A DNA stretch of 16,568 nt from Dentipellis sp. KUC8613 (GCA_002286715.1 NSJX01000109.1:21463-38030); one strand, 5' to 3'; shown: positions 1 to 7,326, numbered from the stretch's first letter. The notes: generated from the letters alone by a model not told the origin. Program-made: numbers and translations.

Positions 1-280
1 TGCTCTTTGAGAGAGAGGCCAGATGAGGTGTGAATATGGCATGCACAGCAGCACTATTGGTAGAGCACATGAGATGCAGCATGCAGAGACAGCAGTGGGA
101 TAGCATGAGAGGATGGAGCAGCAGAGTTGTGTGTGCTCCAACAAGATGAGCGTGGGAAAAGTGAATGGCATGCCATTCACTTTTCCCACACTCAGAGTCA
201 GGGTGTATGCGACAGCGATGTGGGTGCATGTGGCGGCGGCTCAAAAGGGCAAGAGGGCAGCGAGGGACATGGGGAACGAG
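1..280. other. Intergenic edge without a gene
   Basis: No credible coding region is seen here. The stretch carries a long palindrome (147-194, listed separately) and grades into the G-rich minisatellite from about position 281. Short open frames have no domain-like composition. Confidence 0.5.
147..194. repeat. Long palindrome at the edge of block A
   Basis: Positions 152-189 are a perfect 38-bp palindrome centred on GGCATGCC with no loop. Positions 147-194 extend it to 48 bp with a single mismatched pair (151/190). As single-stranded DNA or RNA it would fold into one uninterrupted hairpin. It lies just outside the G-rich minisatellite, comparable to the palindrome at 7301-7326 that opens block C. 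It could be the relic of a foldback element; no target-site duplication was identified. Confidence 0.9.
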
Positions 281-1515
281 AGAGGCTGTGGTGGGCACGT
301 GAGACGGCACCATGGGGCCGAAGGACGGCGGCGTGGGTGCAACAAGGCACGCAGACGGCGACAGGGGCTGAAGACGGCCCAGGGGGCCTGAAGTCAGTGC
401 CATGGGGCACGCAGACGGTGGCGGGGCCTGAAGACAGCACCATCTGGCACACATGATGGCGCCATGGGGTGCGCAGAAGGCTCCAGGGCATGCAAGCATA
501 GGGCCGAAAGACGGTGGCATACACGCCACGTGGCATGCAGATGGCACCATCAGGTGCGCAGATGGCAGCGGAGGGCCCAGCGGGGCATCCAAAGGGTGTG
601 ATGGGGTGTGCAGATGGCCCAGCAGAGCACAAAGACGGTGGCGTGGTGTGCGGACAGCACAGCGGGGCCCGAGGACAGCAGCTTGGGGCACAGACAGCCT
701 GACTGGGCGCAAAGATGGCCCAGCAGGGCATCGAGAGCATGCTGGATGGCATGCAGATGGCATTGTGAGACGCAGACGACAGGAGAGAACAAAGACTCAC
801 CTTGTACACCTTCCAGTCCCGCACAAGGTTCATCACAGGGCGTCGCTATGGCATCAGATGGCCAAGACAACATCAATAGGGCGCGTCGGTGGTGCATCAG
901 AGAGCGCAGAACACTGTCGCTAGGGTGCAGGGTGTCGCTGTGGCTTCCAAAACGCACACGGCGGGGTGTTGAGAGCGTGCAGCATGGCACGACAGAGCGC
1001 AACACCATGCAGCACAGTGCAAAGACGGCGGGGTGGGCGGAAGACGGCCCACGGGGCGCTGACAGGGTGTGACAGGTTGTGCAAACAGCACAGCAAGACG
1101 GTGTGCAGGGGCGACATACAGCGAGCTGGGGTGTGAGAAGGCATACGTGGACTACGTACGGCAAGTGGAGATGAGAGCGGTGGGTCGAGATGATGCAGCA
1201 CGACACGAAGAGGGCGTGGCACAGCGTGTAGACAGTGCACAAAGAGGGTGACATGTGGCGCAGGCACGAGTGAGGGCGAGCAGCCGGGACAGGGCAAGCA
1301 ACAACAGCGAGGGCAAGCGGCAAGCGGGGGAGCAAGAGGGTGCAGGCGGGGGCGCCAGAAGGCGGGGGCGGGCTGGAGATGACGAGCAGGGGCACCAAAA
1401 CGGCACAGGGGGTGTCGACACGGTGGCAGAGGGCATAGACGGCGGTGGAGAGCGCAGGGGGCGGCAGGGGTCGTCAAGACGGCGGCGGGAGGTGTGGAGA
1501 CGGCGGCGGTGAGAA
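281..1515 (+). repeat. G-rich degenerate minisatellite, block A
   Basis: The block is built from imperfect tandem units of about 20-22 bp, each containing a GAYGGC-like core followed by a G-run and a GCRCRCA-like end, for example GCAGACGGTGGCGGGGCC near 409. The + strand is strongly purine and G biased. Several reading frames on both strands stay open at once for hundreds of bases, which is typical of a stop-poor repeat rather than of a gene. A less repetitive island at about 780-870 contains a splice-donor-like site on the minus strand. Blocks B (2765-4745) and B2 (4925-5160) are the same family in the same orientation; block C (7327-10560) is the same family inverted. Confidence 0.8.
795..833 (-). 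other. Candidate small exon with 5' splice site (minus strand)
   Basis: On the minus strand an ATG at 833-831 begins MNLVRDWKVYK, followed directly by AAG|GTGAGT (donor at 800-795), a strong fungal 5' splice site. The island is less repetitive than the surrounding minisatellite. This could be a short leftover exon or a chance match. No acceptor or partner exon could be assigned with confidence. Confidence 0.25.
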
Positions 1516-1577
1516 TGGGGAGGGAAGGGGAAGGGAAAAAAGAAAGAGAAAAAAAAAAACTTAAAAAAACTCACCTA
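1516..1577 (-). other. Polypurine border with minus-strand 5' splice-site-like sequence
   Basis: Read on the minus strand, AATAG|GTGAGT (donor at 1574-1569) is followed by a T/C-rich tract and then by the C-rich strand of block A. The border of block B at 4746-4788 has the same order: AATTAG|GTAAGT, TTTCTTTAA, then a pyrimidine tract. The shared arrangement suggests that the two minisatellite blocks have homologous ends, possibly derived from an intron start. No transcript evidence can be read from the sequence. Confidence 0.4.
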
Positions 1578-1602
1578 TTCTGCCTCCTGAAGCTTTGACT
1601 AG

Positions 1603-1647
1603 TGAGGAGTGGGCCGGCAAGCGGCAGGTTCTGATTCATCTTCAAAG
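1603..1647 (+). other. Exon-like conserved segment, copy 1 (EEWAGKRQVLIHLQ)
   Basis: This 45-nt segment is preceded by a splice-acceptor-like ACTAG and encodes EEWAGKRQVLIHLQ in the frame that is not stopped. Positions 1598-1647 are identical over 50 nt to 16109-16158 and differ by one base over the first 39 nt of the segment from an inverted copy at 11848-11886. Here the downstream donor is damaged (AAAG|TTGAGT) compared with AAAG|GTGAGT in the copy at 16114. Upstream sequences of the three copies are unrelated. It is probably a conserved microexon of a dispersed gene or transposon family; the family is not recognised. Confidence 0.5.
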
Positions 1648-1898
1648 TTGAGTACACCTTCATTTCAAATTCCTGTATGATTTCACATGTTCAATTATGA
1701 TCCCAGTCTTTGAATTATTTTACATGATTGTCTGTCCTTTGCATGATGTATGTCTTCTGATCATTCATTTACCCTTCATCAGAACACACTTACTCTTAGT
1801 GACATTGTCATCATAATCTTCTTAGCTGCTAATTACTCTGAAAGTGAAATGATTATACATCTGAAAAATTTGATGCTAATAGGCTGACAGATAATACC
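1648..1898. repeat. Diverged repeat downstream of exon-like segment copy 1
   Basis: Up to about 1801 this AT-rich stretch aligns, with many substitutions and small indels, to 16159-16310. Shared landmarks include TACATGAT or GCATGATGTAT, the run TTCATCAGAACA and CTTAGTG. The exon-like segment upstream is identical between the two loci while this flank has diverged, as expected of an intron or of unconstrained DNA. Nothing recognisable lies between about 1802 and the foldback element at 1902. Confidence 0.55.
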
Positions 1899-1901
1899 CA
1901 T

Positions 1902-2497
1902 CACTGGGGGAAGGAACCGATTTCCGACCTGGAACATCGGGAGGACATAGCAAGGCCGTGAACAATGTATCCATTATTTGTTGTCAAAGAACATGACAGA
2001 TACATAATCAATTTAGAGCAATATTCTTGTGTCATGTAGCCCGGCGGTAGATAGCCTTTGTACTGCGCGAGTACACATAGCAGACATGGATAAGGGCATA
2101 GCCAATGGGCACGTTATGTGACCCCGAAACCATGCTCGGAACATAGCCTATGTCCCGAGCATGTTCCCTTTGTGTTACGGTGATGTACCCCAAAATAAGT
2201 TATGTGCAGAGTGACCGGGTATGACACAAAGGGAACATGCTCGGGACATAGGCTATGTTCCGAGCATGGTTTCGGGGTCGCATAATGTGCCCATTTGCTA
2301 TGTCCTTATCCATGTCCGCTATGTGTACTCGCATGGTACAAAGGCTATCTGCTGTCGGGCTACATGACACAAAAATATCGCTCTAAATTGATTATGTATC
2401 TATTATGTTCCTTGATAACAAATAATAGATACATTGTTCACGGCCTTGCTATGTTCTCCCGATGTTCCAGGTCGGAAATCGGTTCCTTGCCCCAGTG
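1902..2497. mobile_element. CACTA-like non-autonomous foldback element (MITE)
   Basis: Two arms of 274 bp, 1902-2175 and 2224-2497, are inverted copies with only scattered substitutions and no net indel: every paired position sums to 4399. A 48-bp spacer (2176-2223) separates them. The termini read CACTGGGG on the left and CCCCAGTG on the right, and the element is flanked by the trinucleotide CAT at 1899-1901 and 2498-2500. CACTG-type ends and a 3-bp target duplication are established traits of the CACTA (EnSpm/CMC) superfamily. No transposase is encoded, so mobilisation would need a transposase in trans. Each arm contains a nested 33-bp near-palindrome (2131-2163 and 2236-2268). The short open frame at 2295-2531 is incidental. 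Confidence 0.85.
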
Positions 2498-2500
2498 CAT

Positions 2501-2764
2501 CTTATGTCTCACTCTCTTCTATGATAGATAGTGCTATGACTGCTATAGAGATCTCTCTCTTTACACTTGCATCAGCATAAGAACAACAGCATAACAATAC
2601 TGATATAATATGCCACACCAAAATACACAAAGAATATCAAAGCAATCTGTTACAAGAGAAAGGACTGATAAGATACACCATAGAACTATCAACACCTGGA
2701 AATTGAAACAGAAGAGCATACCATGCACGAGCACAACAAGAGATTGAAAGGTGGGAGCGGCATC
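2501..2764. other. AT-rich spacer with minus-strand acceptor-like site
   Basis: No supported gene is present. On the minus strand a pyrimidine-rich tract ends in TTTCAATTTCCAG (AG at 2697-2696), a good 3' splice-site sequence. Together with the minus-strand donor at 4788-4783 it would define an intron of about 2.1 kb holding block B, which would be very long for a fungus. This is an inference from motifs only. Confidence 0.3.
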
Positions 2765-4745
2765 GGGCGCGTGACACAAGAGAGGGAGGGCCAGCGTGAG
2801 GGCACGAGGGCGGTGGAGGCGTGAAAAGGGGTGTGACGCACATGCACGGGCACGAGACGGCGATGCAGGGGCATGGCGCGGCTGCAGAGGGGCGGGGGGC
2901 CGGATCGTGGGAGCGCGAGGCGTTGTTGCTGGGGCGCCAGACGGCCTCCAGGGTGTCGCTAGGGCGCCGGGTGGCGTCACGAGGGCGTGGGACGGCGTCG
3001 TTGGGGCGCGGGGCGGCATCGTTTGGGTGCGGAGCGGCGTCGTAGACGGTAGAGGAGCGTGGAAGTAGCGCACAAAGGCGCGCGGGAGCTGCGCACGAGA
3101 CGAGACCTGACAGGGCACGTGACGGCAAGGCAGCGCCACGGGCCGCGAGAGGGCGCGACGGACGGCGGGTGGACACGGGTGGAGACGCGACAGGGTGGGT
3201 GGAGCAGCGAGAGGGCGTGCCTCCCGCGCCGCTGCTAGGGCGTGCGCCGCGGCCACACGCCCACTGGATTCCCGCGCACGACTCGTCAAGTCAGCGTTCG
3301 CGCACGTGCGGCTCGCAAACGGCGCCTCAGAGCGCGAGACGGCGGGGCGGAGCTCGTAGACGGCGGCGGCGGGGCGTGCCGGCGGGGCGAGTGTGCGATG
3401 CGGCGTCGGTGTGGTGTATCGTCGCTAGCGCGCTGGGCGCCGTCGCGTGTGACGTCGGCGGGGCGCGAAGTACATCGGTGGGGCGCGGGGCGCATTGGTG
3501 GGGCGCCAGAGGCCCGAGACGTTGTCGGAGAGCGGCAGAGGTGGGGCGCCAGAGGGCGCGAGGGGCCGTTGCTAGGGCGCGAGGGGCCGTTGCTAGGGCG
3601 CGAGGGGTCGTTGCTAGGGCGCAGGGCGCGTCATTCGGGCGCCAGAGGCCCGAGACGCCTTCGGGAGAGTGGTGAAGCGGCGTCGCTGGGGTGTAGGGCG
3701 TCGTGTGACTCGCGAGGACGCGCGACGGTGGCTGAGACGCCGGCGCGGGGCCCCTGCCTATGGAATGGCGGCGCTGCGGCGAGTGACGACGGGCTGGCGG
3801 CGCGTGGCAGGCGCGTGGCGGCGCGTGGCAGGCGCGTGGCGACGCGGCGAGCGAGACGGCGGAGTGAACGAGACGGCGGGGTGAGCGAGATGGTGGGGCG
3901 GGACAGGCAGATGACGGGGCGGGGCAGGCAGAAGGCGGACGGCCCCACGGGGCGCGAAGAGGGGGTGGCGCGGCTGAGAACGCGCCGAGCGGTGCGCCGA
4001 CTGAGACGGTATGCACAGAGTGTCCGGTGGGGCGTGTAGAGGGCGCAGCGCGGATGAGAATCCGCGCAGAGGGCGAGACGGGGCGCACAGAGGGCGTAGT
4101 GGCACGAAGACGGCTGGTTGGGCTGAGAACGCGCGGCGTGGTGCCCAGAGAACGAGACGGGGCGGCTGAGAACGCGCAGAAGGCGCGCAGGAGGCGAGAC
4201 ATGGCGGGAGACGGCCCTACGGGGCGCGAAGCAGGCGTGGCGCGGCTGAGAACGCGCGGCGTGGCGCGCCGAGCGAGACGGGGAGCGCAGAGAGCGTGCG
4301 GCCGCGGTGTGGCTCGCAAACAGCACCTCAGGGCGCGAGACCAGGCGCAGAGAGCGCGGTGGAGCGGGCAGAGGGCACCGCACGACTGAGAATGCGCAGT
4401 GTGGCACGCAGAGGGCGAGAATGGGCGCACAGAGGGCGTGGTGGGGCGCGAAGACGTCGACGGGGCGGCGTGGCTGAGAACGCGCGACGCTGCACGCAGA
4501 GAGCGAGACGGGCGCGCAGAGAGTGGGACTGGGCGCGACATGGCACCACGGGGCGCGAAGAGCGTGGCGGGGTGTTGAGAGCATGCGGCGCGGCACGAAG
4601 ACGGCGGGGCGGCGCGTGCGAGAGAGCGGGGAAAGAAACGAGCGCCATAGGCGAGCGGGCACAAAATTGATGGGCGAGGTGGCGACAGATGGTGAGCGAC
4701 GGCGGTGAGGGCGAACGTGGCGATGCCGAGCGAGACGGGGAGGGA
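2765..4745 (+). repeat. G-rich degenerate minisatellite, block B
   Basis: This is the same family as block A, with higher GC and more CG dinucleotides. Units of about 21 bp include GACGGC, GGGGCGC and GCTAGGGCGC elements. Locally the units are nearly perfect: 3568-3630 holds three consecutive 21-bp copies starting GTTGCTAGGGCGC, and 3795-3840 holds a 21-bp CGCGTGGCAGG array. Open frames of up to about 445 codons occur on both strands and in overlapping frames. They are Ala, Arg, Pro and Ser rich with no domain and are not annotated as genes. Frequent GGGG runs on the + strand make G-quadruplex formation plausible. Confidence 0.8.
3568..3630 (+). repeat. Three-copy 21-bp tandem array inside block B
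   Basis: Copies start at 3568, 3589 and 3610. The first two differ by one base and the third diverges after GTTGCTAGGGCGC. The same GCTAGGGCGC or GCGCCCTAGC element recurs inverted in block C, notably at 10259-10338, which supports a common origin of the blocks. Confidence 0.85.
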
Positions 4746-4800
4746 ACGATGGAAAAGAAAAAGAAAAAAGAAGGTTAAAGAAACTTACCTAATTCCATGC
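4746..4800 (-). other. Pyrimidine tract and 5' splice-site-like border of block B
   Basis: On the minus strand GGAATTAG|GTAAGTTTC (donor at 4788-4783) is followed by a T/C-rich tract and then the C-rich strand of block B. This parallels the block A border at 1516-1577. The preceding minus-strand sequence could be an exon (a frame reading PAKRDPDGWERRNGMELG), but no homology is recognised. Confidence 0.35.
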
Positions 4801-4850
4801 CATTCCGCCTCTCCCATCCATCTGGGTCTCTTTTGGCAGGCGAGCAGGCT

Positions 4851-4899
4851 TGTGTGCGTGTGCGTGCGCGTGCGCGTGTGCATGTGCATGTGTGTGTGC
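4851..4899. repeat. 49-nt alternating purine-pyrimidine (GT/GC) microsatellite
   Basis: The bases from 4851 to 4899 alternate strictly pyrimidine-purine, mostly TG and CG with two CA steps. Such tracts are known to favour left-handed Z-DNA under supercoiling. A weaker relative occurs at about 5932-5956. The tract separates block B from its satellite piece B2. Confidence 0.9.
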
Positions 4900-4924
4900 T
4901 GCATCGAGTCCATGGCGATGAAGA

Positions 4925-5160
4925 GTCAGTGACGTCGCCGGGGCACAAGATGCAGCCGACACAGCACGCGAGACCACGCGACAGCGCGCGAAGGCAGAGG
5001 GACGGGGAGCGAAGACGGCAGGGCAAGGTGGGGTGCGCAGACGGCGCGGTGCAGCGGAAGATGGTGGGGTAGGTCGCAGATGGCCCAGCCAGGTGCTCCG
5101 ATGGTGAGACGTTGCAGTGGGGCTGAGAGCACACGACTCGGCATGAGGACAGCATTGGCT
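4925..5160 (+). repeat. G-rich minisatellite, small block B2
   Basis: Degenerate units of the block A/B family continue here (GAAGACGGCAGGGC, GCGCAGACGGCGCGG, GCAGATGGCCCAGC). The block fades out just before the small foldback element at 5167. No gene is supported. Confidence 0.65.
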
Positions 5161-5166
5161 TTTGGT

Positions 5167-5265
5167 GGAGCCATTTCATCGGGGTACATTATGACGCACT
5201 CGATGTAGCTCGGGAATCCCGGCTACACTGAAGACGTCATAATGCACCCCCGAGTAGATGGCTCC
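5167..5265. repeat. Small foldback hairpin element
   Basis: Outer arms GGAGCCAT... (from 5167) and ...ATGGCTCC (to 5265) pair, followed by a CGGGG/CCCCCG stretch, TACATTATGAC (5185-5195) with GTCATAATG (5236-5244), and an inner stem formed by GTAGC and GCTAC around CGGGAATCCCG. The whole about 99-bp segment is one imperfect palindrome. It could be a tiny MITE or a transcribed hairpin. No clear target-site duplication is seen. Confidence 0.75.
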
Positions 5266-5416
5266 CGGAAATATCCTGACATCCTCCTATCCCTTGGGGA
5301 TCGTGACAGAGGCGGCTGGTCTTGGTAATGTCTTTCACTTTATTTTATATGGCTAAAGAGCAGGAGTATGGAAGAGGTCTCTTTAAGAGATAACAGACCA
5401 AGTACTCAAAGAATCG
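5266..5416. other. Unannotated AT-rich spacer
   Basis: No open frame, RNA or repeat could be supported here. Confidence 0.4.
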
Positions 5417-5440
5417 GGACAACTTTGGCCAAAGTTGTCC
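5417..5440. repeat. Perfect 24-bp palindrome with TTTGGCCAAA centre
   Basis: The sequence from 5417 to 5440 equals its own reverse complement: GGACAAC, then TTTGGCCAAA, then GTTGTCC. The TTGGCCAA centre is shared with palindromes at 11512-11533 and 11604-11625, although the arms differ. It may be a protein-binding dyad or the residue of an element end; the function is unknown. Confidence 0.9.
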
Positions 5441-5878
5441 TTGGATTGTGAAATGTGAGAACCAGTTCTTTCAGGCTTCAAAAAAATCACTAAATTCCTG
5501 GATAAATTAGAGAACATGTATCATACACAAACCATATTCCTTGAACAAGTTTGATTACGATTTGAGATGATGCAGGCATAAAAATCACATTTCTCTGAAG
5601 TCCAGTCATGTTTGCATGACGCGACTTTGAATTTCTAAGTGACATAGCTATTGAAATGCACTGAAAGCTTTACTGTGAGTAGATATAGTACTAATACATC
5701 TGCCTGCAAAATTTGACACTGATTGAAGCAAAATTAAAGTCTATAGAAAACGAATCGTAGCACAAGGAAGTGAATGTTGCTGAGATCGTGGGAACTGACT
5801 GCCTAAAGTTGCGTTTGGAAAGGTTGCGAGTTGTGAGAGCCACCCCATATTTAGAACTGATTCATAGATGAATCAGAA
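5441..5878 (+). pseudogene. Decayed coding repeat, copy 1
   Basis: This copy aligns with 6050-6500 (forward) and with 7090-6622 (inverted). Shared landmarks in order are ATAAATTAG, GAAGTC and GCGACTT, TATAGAAAA, GAGATCGTGGGAAC and a terminal near-palindrome CTGATTCATAGATGAATCAG. A reading through the second half gives VNVAEIVGTDCL after an in-frame stop. The equivalents in the other copies read LNVAESVGTNCL and NLAEIVGTND. Conserved amino acids despite base changes and stops suggest the ancestor was protein-coding. The family is not recognised. A CAG|GTATGT donor-like site follows at about 5888. Confidence 0.5.
5857..5876. repeat. 20-bp near-palindrome, copy 1
   Basis: CTGATTCAT, an AG spacer, then ATGAATCAG. 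The same 20 bp recur at 6479-6498 and, inverted, at 6624-6643, each at the end of a decayed repeat copy. Confidence 0.9.
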
Positions 5879-5979
5879 AGGTTCATCCAGGTATGTGTTG
5901 GAGGGCGAGCGGGCATGGTATTTGTATGCGTTTGCACGTGCATGTGTGCATGTGGCAGGCTGCAGCAACTCCTTTGCAA

Positions 5980-6024
5980 TGAGGAGTGGGTGCTGAGCTG
6001 GAAGGATGAGGCACATCTGTCACA
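5980..6024 (+). other. Weak fourth copy of the exon-like segment
   Basis: TGAGGAGTGGG (5980-5990) matches the start of the 45-nt exon-like segment exactly, and the continuing frame reads EEWVLSWKDEAHLSQ, which resembles EEWAGKRQVLIHLQ with several matches. The frame then continues into PPSAIPAKCGQ, where SAIP is shared with the minus-strand frame of copy 3 (ASAIPVCSS, near 7090-7060). This links the exon-like segment to the decayed coding repeat, but the match is short and tentative. Confidence 0.35.
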
Positions 6025-6029
6025 ACGAC

Positions 6030-6500
6030 CGCCTTCGGCAATTCCCGCAAAGTGCGGACAGGTTCTCGTCCACAGATTGGAATCCTTCCTCAGGCTGTAA
6101 TAAAATTGCTAAAACAAAGAATAAATTAGGGTGCATACAACATACTTGGTATAAACACAGAAAGAAATATGAAATAAATCAGTTCATGATTGAGTTCGGA
6201 ATCAGCGGATTTCGGCAATGAAGTCCTTTTCCGCGACGTGACTTCGACTTTGTGGACGAATTTCATCTTCAACAAATATGCAAAATTTAGGATAGGTGTG
6301 TATCATAGTCTTCAAGGTACATACAAATTTTGAGCTATATTGGTAGCATATTGAAGCATATAGAAAATGATCATGTTGAAAGATGAGCTGAATGTGGCTG
6401 AGAGTGTGGGAACCAATTGCCTGTTTTCGCCGATAGAAAATGGGCCCTCGAAAAAGCATGCCCTGTCGGATATTAGAACTGATTCATAGATGAATCAGAA
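6030..6500 (+). pseudogene. Decayed coding repeat, copy 2
   Basis: This copy starts with TTCGGCAATTCCCG (6034-6047), which is repeated in inverse at 7074-7087, and ends with the 20-bp near-palindrome at 6479-6498. Homology to copies 1 and 3 runs through ATAAATTAG, CGCGACGTGACTTCG, CATATAGAAAATGA and GTGGGAACCAATTGCC. A frame near 6390-6425 reads LNVAESVGTNCL. Frameshifts and stops break it. Copies 2 and 3 form a large inverted repeat with arms of about 470 bp around a 6501-6621 spacer. Confidence 0.5.
6479..6498. repeat. 20-bp near-palindrome, copy 2
   Basis: Identical to 5857-5876. On the minus strand it lies 8 bp downstream of a donor-like AATAG|GTAAGT (GT at 6506-6505). Confidence 0.9.
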
Positions 6501-6621
6501 CTTACCTATTGTGCCCGAGCAAAAAGCATTCGCCGGGTGGATAGCGCCGGAGGTTAGTATCAGACTGGAAGGTATTGCAGACTTCGTCCGAGAAGGATAT
6601 AGAGACACAAGATTAGACACA
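6501..6621. other. Spacer between inverted copies 2 and 3
   Basis: The spacer contains a minus-strand GTAAGT donor-like sequence at its left edge and otherwise unique, moderately GC-rich DNA. No gene is seen. Confidence 0.4.
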
Positions 6622-7090
6622 TTCTGATTCATCTATGAATCAGTTCTAATAATCTGGTGAGCCAGCAAAACTCACGAACTTCAAAAAGTCCACTTCTGGT
6701 CATTGGTTCCCACGATCTCTGCCAGATTGATTCCAAGAACATTGTATTCATTTTCTGTAGGCTCTGATTCTCGCTCAATAAACACGAAACTTTGTCCATG
6801 CGTAGATCATAGCTATGTTTACTTTCAATCATTTTCTTAAAATGTTTGAACAACTTGCACGCTCAGAATCTCGAAGTCGCGTTGCACCGATTAAGCTATG
6901 TTCGAGAGATGAGAGTATTTTACACTCTTATATTCATGGATTTATTTAAAATTTCGTTTGAAGGTATATAATACCATAGTACACGTCTTCCATTTTTCTC
7001 AGAGATTTATAGATTTTATTCCATCGGTCAACGGTCAAGTTTCTTCGGTGCGGCTGGGCTGACGAACTGCACACGGGAATTGCCGAAGCC
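6622..7090 (-). pseudogene. Decayed coding repeat, copy 3 (inverted)
   Basis: Read on the minus strand it begins near 7090 with CTTCGGCAATTCCCG and ends at the 20-bp near-palindrome at 6643-6624. Two minus-strand open stretches survive: one of about 87 codons (ending near 6946) with ASAIPVCSSSAQPHRR and a basic RWNKIYKSLRKMED part, and one of about 74 codons (6853-6629) that looks helical (MDKVSCLLSENQSLQKMNT). In the frame shared with the other copies GINLAEIVGTND can be read. The two stretches are in fragments and no domain is recognised. Confidence 0.5.
6624..6643. repeat. 20-bp near-palindrome, copy 3 (inverted)
   Basis: CTGATTCATCTATGAATCAG is the reverse complement of the versions at 5857 and 6479, marking the end of inverted copy 3. 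Confidence 0.9.
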
Positions 7091-7300
7091 CGCGCAGACG
7101 CGACTTCTGCTTCGAAGAATTGAGTCACGCTCGACCTCAGCATACACCCCATGTGCCACCACGACCGCCCGTCCTCATCACATGCAACAGGCGCACACAC
7201 ACATCGCACGTCCGTTGGTATCAGAAGATTGGGGAGAGAGGGAGGAATGGGGTTTCAGGTGCGTTGCAGTCGCTGTGATTGTTACTTTTATAACTGACCG
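7091..7300. other. Unique spacer before block C
   Basis: This is mixed-composition DNA with a CA-rich stretch around 7192-7204. A long + strand open frame that starts near 7080 runs through here into block C, but its composition changes abruptly at the block and it is not considered a gene. Confidence 0.4.
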
Positions 7301-7326
7301 CGCGAGCCCGGGATCCCGGGCTCGCG
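7301..7326. repeat. Perfect 26-bp palindrome opening block C
   Basis: CGCGAGCCCGGGA joins directly to its reverse complement TCCCGGGCTCGCG, with no loop, giving a centre of CCCGGGATCCCGGG. It sits exactly where the C-rich minisatellite starts, comparable with the palindrome beside block A (147-194). Confidence 0.95.

Noticed and set aside
1902..2497. Bacterial insertion sequence
   Set aside because: No transposase frame is present, the arms are far too long for IS inverted repeats, and the genome context is fungal.
3327..4664. Minus-strand open frame of about 445 codons in block B
   Set aside because: Other frames on both strands are open over the same bases, the sequence is tandem minisatellite, and the product is low-complexity Ala/Arg/Pro/Ser without a domain.
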